57,778 nt of DNA from positions 1 to 57,778 of the forward strand of contig NZ_BRLB01000027.1 of the NCBI RefSeq assembly GCF_027923465.1. The letters run 5' to 3'. Shown one piece after another: positions 31,642 through 40,920 of the stretch (within the stretch, counting starts at the first letter, position 1; each line of letters opens with the position of its first letter). The stretch comes from Vallitalea longa (lineage in GTDB: Bacteria > Bacillota > Clostridia > Lachnospirales > Vallitaleaceae). The translations under genes and the position numbers were made by a program. The notes under the pieces were generated by a model. That model was not told the origin of the DNA. It did not search any database and saw nothing but the letters and a program-made list of their open reading frames with translations.

Positions 31642-32292
31642 CTATAAATTTATGATTTCATCGGCACACTTATCAAAATGGTTCGTATGGCAACTAATAA
31701 TACCTACTTTTCCATTTTTGTGGCAATAATCATCTATAAAGTTAATGATTAATTTTGAATTTTCTTCATCAAGGTTAGAAATAGGCTCATCATAAATACA
31801 TATACTAGGATTTTTAATGATAGCTCTAGCAATTCCAACTCTTTGTTGTTCACCACCTGATAATTCTCTTGGATATGCATATTTTTTATCTTCTATTTGT
31901 AACATTGCCAATACTTCTAATGCCTTATTCATTGCATCTTCTTTTGTTAAGTTTTTAGAGCATACATCAGTAAGTATTACATTATCTATTACATTTAATC
32001 CTCCTAAAAGATTATAGTCTTGAAACACGATTCCCATATGCTCTCTTCTCATTTTACATTTCTCTTCTAGACTCATTTCACTAACTAATGTATCTCCAAA
32101 ATATATCTTTCCACTGTCTTCCTTATGTAATAACGCTATTAAACTTAAAAGTGTAGATTTTCCTTTACCAGATTGACCTTTTATAAGGTATATTTTACTT
32201 TCTTGAAACTCATGATTAAAATCTTTAATCACTTCTAATTTCATATTATTTTTTTTATATGACTTATATAATTTTTCAATTTTTATATTCAT
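31642..32292 (-). CDS. ABC transporter ATP-binding protein (MacB/LolD type)
   Basis: A 216-residue ATPase. Walker A GQSGKGKST (about residues 37-45), Q-loop VFQDYNLLGG, signature LSGGEQQRVGIARA and Walker B SICIYDEPISNLD are all complete. The ribosome-binding site AAAGGG is 7 nt before the second in-frame ATG (32292) and only 1 nt before the first (32298), so I use the second. It works with the FtsX-like permease just downstream. Confidence 0.93.
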   Translation of the reverse strand: MNIKIEKLYKSYKKNNMKLEVIKDFNHEFQESKIYLIKGQSGKGKSTLLSLIALLHKEDSGKIYFGDTLVSEMSLEEKCKMRREHMGIVFQDYNLLGGLNVIDNVILTDVCSKNLTKEDAMNKALEVLAMLQIEDKKYAYPRELSGGEQQRVGIARAIIKNPSICIYDEPISNLDEENSKLIINFIDDYCHKNGKVGIISCHTNHFDKCADEIINL

Positions 32293-32329
32293 ATCCATAC
32301 CCTTTCAATTATTCATATTATGATGTTAC

Positions 32330-33118
32330 TCATTTCTTGAGAACATAAAATTTTATAAGCCCCTCTTGTGTACTAATATTCTTTTCTTTTACTACAGTGA
32401 ATCCTATATCAGTTAAAATCTCATCTATACTTTCCTTAGTAATTATATTCTTACAACTTGAACCTACAAACCGTTTAATACCTCCAGTAGAATCCACCTC
32501 TTCACTATATAGATTAACAAAAACTTTTTGTAACTCAAGATCAACTTTTTCAAATAATATCGTATAAGCTTTTTTAGAAGGATTAAAATAATAATTAGGT
32601 TTCAATTCTCCACTACTATGCATTTTCTTGGAATAATCTACAAAATTAAATACAAAAATTCCGCCCTCTTTTAAAAGAAATTTATATACATTATTAAATA
32701 ACTGAACTCTTTGCTGATGACTTTCAAGTAAACTGATAGATATATGGGAGAGAATTACCATATCAAACTTTTTATTACATTTAAAAGTACACATATCTCC
32801 AAAATATATTTCAGGAGTTAAATTCTTTTTCTTGCATTTGGCTTTTAGAATATCTATCATATGAGTAGACAGGTCCACTCCATGAATTTGTAATCCCCTT
32901 TTTAATAAAGGAATTAATACTCTTCCAGAACCACAAGCCAATTCTAACACTTCTTTTCCATATTCTTCTGATAATTCTTGATAAAAATCAATATCGAAAT
33001 CATCGTTTTTTACTAGGCTATCATAAAATTTTGCATAATATCCTTCATACATATCAGAATATATAGTGTCCGGCATATTCATTTGACTAATTCCTTTACA
33101 GAATCCAAAATATTCCAT
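32330..33118 (-). CDS. Class I SAM-dependent methyltransferase of the RiPP cluster
   Basis: A 262-residue Rossmann-type methyltransferase. Motif I VLELACGSGRVLIPLL is at about residues 57-72, followed by the acidic HGVDLSTHMIDILKAK (motif II) and FDMVILSHISISLL (motif IV). A radical SAM enzyme is not needed for this type of transfer, so it likely methylates N, O or S. Given the aminotransferase in the same operon, N-methylation of a newly formed amine, as in daptide biosynthesis, is one testable idea. Spacing to neighbours is 31-41 bp. AAGGGAG precedes the ATG. Confidence 0.88.
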   Translation of the reverse strand: MEYFGFCKGISQMNMPDTIYSDMYEGYYAKFYDSLVKNDDFDIDFYQELSEEYGKEVLELACGSGRVLIPLLKRGLQIHGVDLSTHMIDILKAKCKKKNLTPEIYFGDMCTFKCNKKFDMVILSHISISLLESHQQRVQLFNNVYKFLLKEGGIFVFNFVDYSKKMHSSGELKPNYYFNPSKKAYTILFEKVDLELQKVFVNLYSEEVDSTGGIKRFVGSSCKNIITKESIDEILTDIGFTVVKEKNISTQEGLIKFYVLKK

Positions 33119-33159
33119 ATAATCACTCCCTTGTTCTTATTTACTTATTAAATTGATTT

Positions 33160-35292
33160 CTAGTTAATTACAATAAATTGTTTGTTTTCCTTTACAAGTA
33201 ATATATCTTCTTCATTATATTCGTCTATATTATATTTCTTTTGAAATTCGTTTATAAATTTAACGTATTCTCCTATATAATAAAACTCTATCATATAATC
33301 CCTAAATTCTTTTTTGTCAAAACATGTAGGTACAAATAAACATGAACAGAATTTCTGTGAATTACTAGGTATATTGGTATTACACTTATTATTTTGATTT
33401 GTCGATTTTAACAACTGATGAATATTGTTTAATACTTGGTGATAGGATAACATTGTTGTACCTATAGGTACTGTATTTCCACAACAGTATAAATTGTCAT
33501 CTGAAATTTCAACTCTTTTCAACTGATTTACACTACATTCATGAGTAAATCTACAAGCATTTTCTATTATTCCTAACCCAATATTTTTTATTTTTATCCT
33601 CCTCGTTTTATGATACTGTTCAGCTTCATTAGCTAACTGTTTATAGTCTTCTTTATCAGTTAACTCTCTAATTGGAATACTAATTGGAATTTTTGTGTAA
33701 TTATCATTATATTGTAAATAAATACGATTGTTTTTTTTAAAATAGAATATTTGGTTGGGTAAAAATATATTATCTTCATAAGCTCTTTCTAGATTTTCAT
33801 CATACTCTCTAACGGTTCTCTTTAGATTTTTTCGATTGTCTGTATAATAATCCTTTTTCATGTGTAATTTTTCTGTTTCAATATACACTGTTCCATTTAT
33901 GTTCAACCATTTATGTATACATTCCTTTGATATATCATTATGTGTTACAAATACATTAGAAATGCCTTTTTCCTGCTGTTTACCATTAAAAGTTCCAGCC
34001 AACACATCAATTACATTTCTTTTAACTTTTTTAACTCTATTCGTGTCTATACCTAATTTAGTTAACTTATAGTACACTTCTTCCATGTATTGTTTATAAT
34101 AAGTTCTATATGGCATAATCACTGGTGATGGTTCTTTTATCACATTATACTTTTCGCTAGCATCAAATATCTTACTTTCTGGAAAAGCTGTCATATAGCA
34201 TATACTTGAATTCTTCTCTAAATTATGCTGCTTTATATATTCTATAGATTGATTTGCCTCTATTCTATCTTCATATGGCAATCCAAAGTTAATACTTAGA
34301 TACGGATTAATGCCTTTTGCCATAGCCACATTATACATGTGTTGAAGATGTTTGATATAATTATTAGGATCTTGTGTATCTTGTAATTTTCCTAATGCCT
34401 TAAGTATTCTAGGTGAAGCTGTCTCTAGACCGATAACCATTTCCTTGAAATTACACTTCGCCATTAATGACACTAGTTCTTCATTAAGTAAATCTGCTCT
34501 GGTACAACACCAATATCTAAAGATCAACTTATTCTCTATAAGTCTTTCACAAAGTTCATAAGTCCTTTCTGGATTAACAGAAAAACAATCATCTAAGAAA
34601 TTAATATTAATATCCTTTCCCTTAACAAATTTACTGATAAATTTTAATTCATCAATAATCCCATCTATGGTATGTAACTTAAATATTTTACCTTTTAATT
34701 TATAGGAACAGAACAAACAATTTCCATAGCAACCACTAGAAGTCAACATTCCAACATTTTGTATTTCTGAAACTGGTATGAATCCTGAACTATAAGGAAA
34801 AGATAATGAATCTAATTGATTACCATAGTCTTTTTTACAAGTCATTATCAAATTACTAGTTTCTCTATAAATGAGATTTGGAATGTCTTTATACGGTAAT
34901 CCTTTAAGTATTTGCAAAATGATATATGGTGCTTCATCTGTTATACAAACATCTACTTGTATTTGAGACATATGATTCTTGCCAATATATTCGGCTGACG
35001 GACCAGCAATCATTATTAGGCAATAAGGCTTTACTTCTCTCAACCTATTAATTATTACCTTAGATACATAGTAATTATATTCATTAATATAAAATAAATA
35101 TTTTTCACAATCAAATTCATTTAATTCCTTAACCATTTCCATATATCTATTGGGATTTTTATGAATATATTGTAGTACTTTTACATGGTTTTTAAGAAGA
35201 TAACTTCCTATGTATCCACAATCAAGTTGGTATTCTGCGCCACTTACGTATCCGTTATAGCAATTCATATAAGTTAATACTAATTCCTGCAT
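33160..35292 (-). CDS. Large B12-binding-type radical SAM protein with Cys-rich C-terminus
   Basis: A 710-residue protein. The N-terminal ~180 residues look like a degenerate B12-binding domain (LIMIAGPSAEYIG; no DxHxxG). The radical SAM domain begins with SSGCYGNCLFC (C188, C192, C195), followed by a TIM-barrel-like region with INFLDDC and EMVIGLETASPRILKALG. After about residue 430 comes a region with no match I recognise; its last ~150 residues hold several cysteines (CRFTHEC, LYCCGN, FCSCLFVPTC), perhaps an auxiliary Fe-S or recognition domain. Located between the aminotransferase and methyltransferase genes, it probably modifies the precursor peptides. GAGGG precedes the ATG. Confidence 0.82.
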   Translation of the reverse strand: MQELVLTYMNCYNGYVSGAEYQLDCGYIGSYLLKNHVKVLQYIHKNPNRYMEMVKELNEFDCEKYLFYINEYNYYVSKVIINRLREVKPYCLIMIAGPSAEYIGKNHMSQIQVDVCITDEAPYIILQILKGLPYKDIPNLIYRETSNLIMTCKKDYGNQLDSLSFPYSSGFIPVSEIQNVGMLTSSGCYGNCLFCSYKLKGKIFKLHTIDGIIDELKFISKFVKGKDININFLDDCFSVNPERTYELCERLIENKLIFRYWCCTRADLLNEELVSLMAKCNFKEMVIGLETASPRILKALGKLQDTQDPNNYIKHLQHMYNVAMAKGINPYLSINFGLPYEDRIEANQSIEYIKQHNLEKNSSICYMTAFPESKIFDASEKYNVIKEPSPVIMPYRTYYKQYMEEVYYKLTKLGIDTNRVKKVKRNVIDVLAGTFNGKQQEKGISNVFVTHNDISKECIHKWLNINGTVYIETEKLHMKKDYYTDNRKNLKRTVREYDENLERAYEDNIFLPNQIFYFKKNNRIYLQYNDNYTKIPISIPIRELTDKEDYKQLANEAEQYHKTRRIKIKNIGLGIIENACRFTHECSVNQLKRVEISDDNLYCCGNTVPIGTTMLSYHQVLNNIHQLLKSTNQNNKCNTNIPSNSQKFCSCLFVPTCFDKKEFRDYMIEFYYIGEYVKFINEFQKKYNIDEYNEEDILLVKENKQFIVIN

Positions 35293-35323
35293 ATATATCC
35301 CTCATTCACGCTATATATTTATT

Positions 35324-36655
35324 TTAGAAGATATAATTATGAAACACATTTTCTATAATCTTAGTTATTTTATCTGCTTCTTCTATAGTTATAGTTAATA
35401 TAGGAAATAATAATAATCCTATCATAGAACGATATACCAGTAATCCTTCTTCAGCCAAAACATTTTGGATATGTGCTATTCTGACTTCCTCTAAAGTTTT
35501 GTCATGATCAGATGCATTTACTAGATCAATGGAAATAAGCAAGCCAACACCCCTTACAGATTTTACATTACTATGATAGACAAGTTTTTCCTTCAGTTGT
35601 TTTAACAAGTATGTGCTCACATTTTCTACATTTCTTTGTATGTTTTGTTCTTTATATTCCTCTAATGCCCCAATAACTGCCGAACAGGCCAATAGATTTC
35701 CTGCTTGAGTTGATCCATGTGATAGAAAAGATTTATTATTTTTATAAACCTCTATTACTTTATCACTAAAGGCTACTGCTCCTAACGGAAGATACCCTGC
35801 ATTAATACCTTTTGCCATGCATACTAGATCTGGTTTCAATTGAGTATTATAAAAATAAAATGCCTTTCCAGTCCGATAAAATCCTAGTGCCACTTCATCC
35901 GTAGCAACTAATATATTATATTTTTGACAAAGCTCATTTATCTCATTTATATACTCACAGGGTACTATTTCCATACCACTGGAAGTTAAAATAGGTTCTA
36001 TTATAATACCAGCTATTTGGTGATGATACTCTTCTATGTAACTTACCAATTTTTGCATATAAACCTTATTATCTTCATTTGAATAGAGATCACTTGGAAC
36101 TTCTTTCATAACTATTTGAGATAGTAGTGGGTTATATCCCTTATTCTCTCTCTGAGTAATTCCACTTATACTCATGCTTCCATAATAAGTACCATGATAA
36201 GATTTATTAAAACTAATAATAGTATTTTTATTAGGTTGCCCCAATATATGCCAATACTCTCGTATACATTTTATAGCAAGGTCATTACTTTCTGAACCTG
36301 AACATGTAAACATGAGTTTATTCATATACCTAGGTAACAAATCAAGAATTTTATTAGCAGCTAATACTACTGTAGAATTAGTATGTTCAAACAAAGAACA
36401 AAAAGGTAACTTATCTAATTGTTTTTTTATATAGTTGTTTATTCTTGTATTATTGTATCCTAAAGACATATTCCATAATCCGCTACAAGCATCTATATAG
36501 CATTTTTTGTTATTATCATATACATAGATGCCCTCTCCTTCATTAATAACTAATTGATTGAAGTAATTTTTTTGTAGATTAGAAAATGGATGCCATATAT
36601 TATAGGTATTAATCTCTTTTTCTTCCATAATCTTTCTAAGGTTTAAGTTATTCAT
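35324..36655 (-). CDS. Class III PLP-dependent aminotransferase
   Basis: A 443-residue fold-type I, class III (omega) aminotransferase. The PLP-phosphate segment CSGSESNDLAIK (about residues 118-129), the ring-binding aspartate in VATDEVALGFYRTG (D253) and the Schiff-base lysine in CMAKGINAGYLPLG (K282) are all present, so it should be active. This family includes BioA, ornithine and omega-amino acid aminotransferases. In a peptide-modifying operon with a precursor ending in Thr it may aminate a ketone or aldehyde on the peptide, as the daptide aminotransferase does. GGAGG precedes the ATG. Confidence 0.9.
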   Translation of the reverse strand: MNNLNLRKIMEEKEINTYNIWHPFSNLQKNYFNQLVINEGEGIYVYDNNKKCYIDACSGLWNMSLGYNNTRINNYIKKQLDKLPFCSLFEHTNSTVVLAANKILDLLPRYMNKLMFTCSGSESNDLAIKCIREYWHILGQPNKNTIISFNKSYHGTYYGSMSISGITQRENKGYNPLLSQIVMKEVPSDLYSNEDNKVYMQKLVSYIEEYHHQIAGIIIEPILTSSGMEIVPCEYINEINELCQKYNILVATDEVALGFYRTGKAFYFYNTQLKPDLVCMAKGINAGYLPLGAVAFSDKVIEVYKNNKSFLSHGSTQAGNLLACSAVIGALEEYKEQNIQRNVENVSTYLLKQLKEKLVYHSNVKSVRGVGLLISIDLVNASDHDKTLEEVRIAHIQNVLAEEGLLVYRSMIGLLLFPILTITIEEADKITKIIENVFHNYIF

Positions 36656-36685
36656 TCGCTTCCTCCAATATTACCGTTCTTTCTT

Positions 36686-38077
36686 CTAACTAGAGTGATA
36701 TAACCACATATACTCCATAATAGATTTTTTATAATAATTACAATCAGGGTCATGTCCTAATATATTATCTGCATATTTCGCACATGCTCTACAACCTCCA
36801 CCACAAAAGTATTTATATTTACATTGATTGCATTCTGGTAAGTTATGTACGCTCAGATGTTTTGCAACTTCTTGACCCCTTTTGATTACTGTATCTATTT
36901 TATCAGTATAAATGTTTCCTATTATGTTATCGGTATCAGAAAGCGATGTACATGGATATACATTTCCATCATAACCAATACTGATGGTAGCATCTCCTGC
37001 TCCACAACCTGTTACTTTATTTCTATTTTTTACTTTCTTTAGTTGGTCTGATGCGAAAGTAACGGAACGAAATTTTGTCTTATCCTCATCATCTAAGAAT
37101 ATTTCTTCTGTTTCTCTTTTTTGGTATATCTTTTGATTAACATATTGTATATTATCTTTAAATTCTTTTATGTATTTAGTATACTTATCATTATCGGGTG
37201 ATATATCTTCCTTATTCGTTTCTCCTCTTCCTACTGGTAATAATCTAGTTACGTGTAAATGTCCAATATCATGTATATACATAAACTCTGGGAAATTCAT
37301 AATATCTTCTATATTATATTTAGTAGCTGTAAATGAAATATACATATCTTTAACATCTAACGATTTCGCATATTTAATATTTTCTATAGTTTTATCAAAT
37401 GAACCTTTACCCCTTGTAAGATCATTTATTTCTTTTGTAGTACCATCTACAGATACCTGTAATAGATCAATATATGGAAGTACCTCGGGATACATTTTAC
37501 TTCCTACTGTACCATTAGAGATTACTGTTACTTTGAATCCCATCTCTTTTAGCCCTTTCACTAATTCAGGTAATTTCTTATACAAAAATGGTTCTCCACC
37601 ACTAATAATAGCTCGTTTCCTTTGTTCTTTTGGAGATGGTTCCAAAAATTTCAGAATATCATCTGGATTCAAAGTTTTAATACCTTCTGGTGTAGCATTT
37701 GAATAACAAAATGGACATGATAAATTACATTGGTTAGATACATGTATCCATATGGTATTAGGATATTGCAATTCTTTAGTTATGAACTTTTGTTTTTCCT
37801 TACCTTCTTCAATAATTACTTGTTTATCTATTGCGAATTCAATAAATGATTCAAATTGCTCTTTCAGGAAATCTACTGTAAATCCATAATCTTTTGCTAT
37901 ATGCTCTAAAACTGTTTGAAAGTTATTAGGTTTTTTACAACCATTCAATATCTCCAACCCTGTTTTATTAGTTCTAAACCAGTTAACATTATCAAAATCA
38001 ATCAATAAATATTTATCATCTCTAACATTTAATTCAAAATCTTTATCTAAGTAATAATTCTTGCTATAATCCAACAT
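36686..38077 (-). CDS. Radical SAM/SPASM peptide maturase with N-terminal PqqD-like domain
   Basis: A 463-residue enzyme. The first ~95 residues resemble a PqqD-type recognition domain (LLIDFDNVNWFRTNKTGLEILNG). The radical SAM motif is CNLSCPFC (C117, C121, C124), with SGGEPFLYK, then a C-terminal SPASM domain holding two further Fe-S clusters (GCGAGDATISIGYDGNVYPC, CNQCKYKYFCGGGCRAC, then DPDC). SPASM maturases form thioether, C-C or C-O cross-links, or epimerise residues, in RiPP precursors. It overlaps the 71-aa gene upstream by 14 nt, so translation is coupled. Confidence 0.93.
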   Translation of the reverse strand: MLDYSKNYYLDKDFELNVRDDKYLLIDFDNVNWFRTNKTGLEILNGCKKPNNFQTVLEHIAKDYGFTVDFLKEQFESFIEFAIDKQVIIEEGKEKQKFITKELQYPNTIWIHVSNQCNLSCPFCYSNATPEGIKTLNPDDILKFLEPSPKEQRKRAIISGGEPFLYKKLPELVKGLKEMGFKVTVISNGTVGSKMYPEVLPYIDLLQVSVDGTTKEINDLTRGKGSFDKTIENIKYAKSLDVKDMYISFTATKYNIEDIMNFPEFMYIHDIGHLHVTRLLPVGRGETNKEDISPDNDKYTKYIKEFKDNIQYVNQKIYQKRETEEIFLDDEDKTKFRSVTFASDQLKKVKNRNKVTGCGAGDATISIGYDGNVYPCTSLSDTDNIIGNIYTDKIDTVIKRGQEVAKHLSVHNLPECNQCKYKYFCGGGCRACAKYADNILGHDPDCNYYKKSIMEYMWLYHSS

Positions 38078-38279
38078 TAATGTATTCCTCTCCTTTTCTT
38101 ACCTGTCCATTGGCTTCTATTATGCTTTCTATCTCTTGCAGTGGACACCAGATTTTTATTCCCGAGTTATAGCTAGGTTGAATGAATACTCCTCTATCTT
38201 CATTTATATTAGTTGCTACTACTTTTCCAACATAGCTTAAATTATTAGTGGTTCTTACAATTACTCTCTCTGTCTTCAT
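38064..38279 (-). CDS. Small conserved-looking protein (71 aa) of the RiPP operon
   Basis: A 71-residue soluble, beta-rich-looking protein (ERVIVRTTNNLSYVGKVV, GVFIQPSY, IKIWCPLQEIESI). The pattern is faintly like an Sm/KOW-type barrel, which is only an impression. It lies 3 bp after one radical SAM gene and overlaps the next by 14 nt, with GGAGGATAATAG before the ATG, so it is clearly translated within the operon. A scaffold or recognition role for the maturases is possible. I do not recognise the family. Confidence 0.7.
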   Translation of the reverse strand: MKTERVIVRTTNNLSYVGKVVATNINEDRGVFIQPSYNSGIKIWCPLQEIESIIEANGQVRKGEEYINVGL

Positions 38280-38282
38280 CTA

Positions 38283-39617
38283 TTATCCTCCAATCTTACT
38301 CATTCTTTCATGATGACCTATATATTTACTTACATAGCAAAATATATCTCTCTGATCATCTGTATTAAAATTATCCGTTTCTACAATTGGTTCTAAAAGT
38401 GTATATTTATTATACTTGTTTGTCACTAATCTCATACCTAATTTATCTCTATGTGTATATTGGTATGTACCTGGAAATGGTGTATTAAAAGATAAAGCCA
38501 ATTCTGAACGATATTTATTATATAATTCTTCAATGAAGTAAGCTGTTTGCCACATAGTTTCTTTTGTATCGCAATGATGTCCTATCATAAAAGATAAGCA
38601 AGTAATTATCTTATTTTGATGTGAACATTCTATAATTTTTTTAGCTTCATCTAAGTTAATACCCTTCTTTATACTATTCAATACTTGTTGACTACCACTT
38701 TCTATCCCATATTGTATAGCTATACATCCCGCTTCATGCATTTTTTTTAGTAACTCATTACTCATGACATCAATTCTTGACTCGCACTGCCAGTATATAT
38801 GTACATCATATTCTTTCATCAGCTCTGTAAAACAGCTAATTCTATTGGGAATTGCAGTGAAAGTATCATCTACAATATATATCTTAGTTAATCTATCTTG
38901 TAACATATATTTTATTAGCACCATCTCTAATAATACTGAATCTTCACTTCTGGTTCTATATGTTGCTCCTGAAAGTGCTGTTGCTGAACAGTAAATGCAT
39001 TTTCCAGGACAGCCTCTACTTGTATATATGTTAACAATGCCATTATATCTTTCAATTTTAACTAAAGTGCGATTTAATAATGGTAATAGATCAAGATTAC
39101 ATATGTTTTTTCTATAATTATTTTTAATGATCTTACCATTTCTTTTAAATACTAATCCTTTTATTTCTTCATATTTTATTGCTACTTCATTACTACTTAC
39201 AGCCTCTATTAGTTCTACTAATGTAGATTCACCTTCTTTCATAATAACAAAGTCTATATTCTCACTCTCCATACATTCAAGTGGCTGTAGTGTAGGATGA
39301 GCTCCTCCTAGTAATATCTTAATCTCTGGAAACTGTTCTTTAATAATTTTACTAAGTGTCATAGCATGATTAAAGTTCTCAGTATACATTGATATTCCTA
39401 CAATCATTGGTTGTTGAACTCTTATTATTTTTAACAATTTGGCTACGACAATTCTTTCGTAACACATATCAATAATAATTGGTTCATGACCATTCAACTG
39501 CAAATATGTACCTAATGCTAATAATCCTAATGATGGGTTGTATGCTTCTTCAACATCTACAAAGTCCTTTTGAATATAATTAAGTATAGGTAGTTGAAGC
39601 AACATGACTTTACTCAT
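38283..39617 (-). CDS. B12-binding-domain radical SAM protein
   Basis: A 444-residue protein with an N-terminal B12-binding-like domain (about 1-140: YNPSLGLLALGTYLQLNGHE, PMIVGISMYTENF, ILLGGAHPTLQP; the DxHxxG cobalamin histidine motif is missing) and a radical SAM domain with SRGCPGKCIYC (C203, C207, C210), then YIVDDTF and AIQYGIESGS. Such enzymes methylate unactivated carbons, or do other radical chemistry, on peptides and small molecules. ATG 39617 has GGGTGG upstream; an earlier ATG (39632) lies inside that site. It overlaps the end of the PqqD gene by 8 nt. Confidence 0.88.
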   Translation of the reverse strand: MSKVMLLQLPILNYIQKDFVDVEEAYNPSLGLLALGTYLQLNGHEPIIIDMCYERIVVAKLLKIIRVQQPMIVGISMYTENFNHAMTLSKIIKEQFPEIKILLGGAHPTLQPLECMESENIDFVIMKEGESTLVELIEAVSSNEVAIKYEEIKGLVFKRNGKIIKNNYRKNICNLDLLPLLNRTLVKIERYNGIVNIYTSRGCPGKCIYCSATALSGATYRTRSEDSVLLEMVLIKYMLQDRLTKIYIVDDTFTAIPNRISCFTELMKEYDVHIYWQCESRIDVMSNELLKKMHEAGCIAIQYGIESGSQQVLNSIKKGINLDEAKKIIECSHQNKIITCLSFMIGHHCDTKETMWQTAYFIEELYNKYRSELALSFNTPFPGTYQYTHRDKLGMRLVTNKYNKYTLLEPIVETDNFNTDDQRDIFCYVSKYIGHHERMSKIGG

Positions 39618-39915
39618 ATTGAAGCCACCCATCTAAGTCATCTTCTTCTTTTAAAATTAATAATCCTTTATCTATAAAATCTTGAATAGCCTCACAAACA
39701 ATCTCTTCAATGTATTTTATAGTATTATCTTTTTTATATTCTTGAAAAATTTCCTCAATTATTTCCTGAATAGATAAACTACCGTCTATCTTTCTCCATA
39801 TTAAACTGGATGTTTCATTCATCATTAACTTACCACTTAAAGCATTAATTAGTACATATCCACCTTTTACTTGCCAATTTAATGTTTTTGATTGTGGTAT
39901 TTTTTCTAAATTCAT
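39610..39915 (-). CDS. PqqD-family RiPP recognition protein
   Basis: A 101-residue stand-alone RiPP recognition element. The pattern KGGYVLINALSGKLMMNETSSLIWRKIDGSLSIQEII, then a helix ending FIDKGLLIL, matches PqqD-like proteins, which bind the leader of a precursor peptide and deliver it to radical SAM enzymes. AAGGAGG lies 9 nt before the ATG at 39915; the frame is open up to 39948, but that start has no ribosome-binding site. It is next to a radical SAM gene, overlapping it. Confidence 0.9.
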   Translation of the reverse strand: MNLEKIPQSKTLNWQVKGGYVLINALSGKLMMNETSSLIWRKIDGSLSIQEIIEEIFQEYKKDNTIKYIEEIVCEAIQDFIDKGLLILKEEDDLDGWLQYE

Positions 39916-39947
39916 TATAATTACCTCCTTTTTAATATAAAATCCCA

Positions 39948-40811
39948 TTAAGCTACATTAATGATTAGAATGATTAAATATTTTAATCCTTCATTATTCA
40001 ATCCATGTAAAATTATACATGGTAATAGACTTCTACTTTTTTCATACAAATGGACTGTAACAATTCCTAACATAATAATAGCTACATAGTTACAAAAGAT
40101 ATTAAATGTAAACCCATTATCAATAGCTTTAAAAAGCAAATTAAAATGTGAAAAAGTAAATATTATAGTTGTAATTATTTGAGACTTCCTAACATTGGTA
40201 ATTCTCTTTAATACATTATAGAGATATCCTCTAAAAAATAATTCTTCTGCAAGTGCAGCCACAAAAAATGCTTGTATTATCATATGTATAGCATTATTAG
40301 TTGTAATGTCACTATATTTTGTCATATACACTGAAATCCTTGACAAACTATGAAATAGATAAACCACTAATAAGATTATTATATATTTTAATGTTTCTTT
40401 ATTGAGACTGAACGCCCTTTTAAGTCCTTCCCTATCCTGCTTCAAAAACCATCCTATAGGTAATAAATATACAAAAATCATTGTATAGGTGGGCATTAAT
40501 ATAATTTCCTTATTAATGACTAATCCATTAGTCCACTTTCCAACTCCTATCATGTAATAAATTATATATATAATAAATGTTGAAGCAGTAAACAACATCA
40601 GATTACTAAATCTATTTTTTATTATATAATTAGTGGTATATTGCTTTTCTATTACTATATATGTAATTGTTAATGCTGACAGTAACGGTAATATCCTAAA
40701 AATATCAGTGTAAATAACTGGTAATACAATAATGAATGTACATGCTATAATGTTGATAATGTTAGTTTTCCTATCATTCACCTCTTTTTTATTGTTACTT
40801 GATAGCTCCAA
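39948..40811 (-). CDS. CPBP-type intramembrane glutamic endopeptidase
   Basis: A polytopic membrane protein with about eight membrane segments and the CPBP/Abi (Rce1-like) motifs: EExxxR in AEELFFRGY (E189, E190, R194), FTFSH (H222) and HGLNN (H269). In bacteriocin clusters such proteins serve as leader proteases or immunity proteins. The frame is open from a TTG at 40886, but a much better site, GGAGGG, lies 6 nt before the TTG at 40811. The shorter form (287 residues) also leaves the hairpins at 40857-40905 outside the gene. It is first after the two precursors. Confidence 0.85.
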   Translation of the reverse strand: MELSSNNKKEVNDRKTNIINIIACTFIIVLPVIYTDIFRILPLLSALTITYIVIEKQYTTNYIIKNRFSNLMLFTASTFIIYIIYYMIGVGKWTNGLVINKEIILMPTYTMIFVYLLPIGWFLKQDREGLKRAFSLNKETLKYIIILLVVYLFHSLSRISVYMTKYSDITTNNAIHMIIQAFFVAALAEELFFRGYLYNVLKRITNVRKSQIITTIIFTFSHFNLLFKAIDNGFTFNIFCNYVAIIMLGIVTVHLYEKSRSLLPCIILHGLNNEGLKYLIILIINVA

Positions 40812-40856
40812 GTTTTTCCCTCCATTAACAATATTCTTTATTACACTTTTAATTAC

Positions 40857-40905
40857 GATAAGGGAATTAGCAAATTCCCTATACAATCTAGCCGCTTCCC
40901 TTATC
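40857..40905 (-). promoter_or_regulatory. Competing hairpins just downstream of the precursor genes
   Basis: GATAAGGGAA (40857-40866) can pair with TTCCCTTATC (40896-40905, 10 bp), while AGGGAATT (40861-40868) can instead pair with AATTCCCT (40873-40880, 8 bp). The two folds share bases and exclude each other. There is no U-run. Position between the precursor genes and the rest of the operon suggests attenuation or RNA processing that lets precursors be made in excess over enzymes. Confidence 0.6.
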
Positions 40906-40920
40906 TTATTCAGTTTAATA

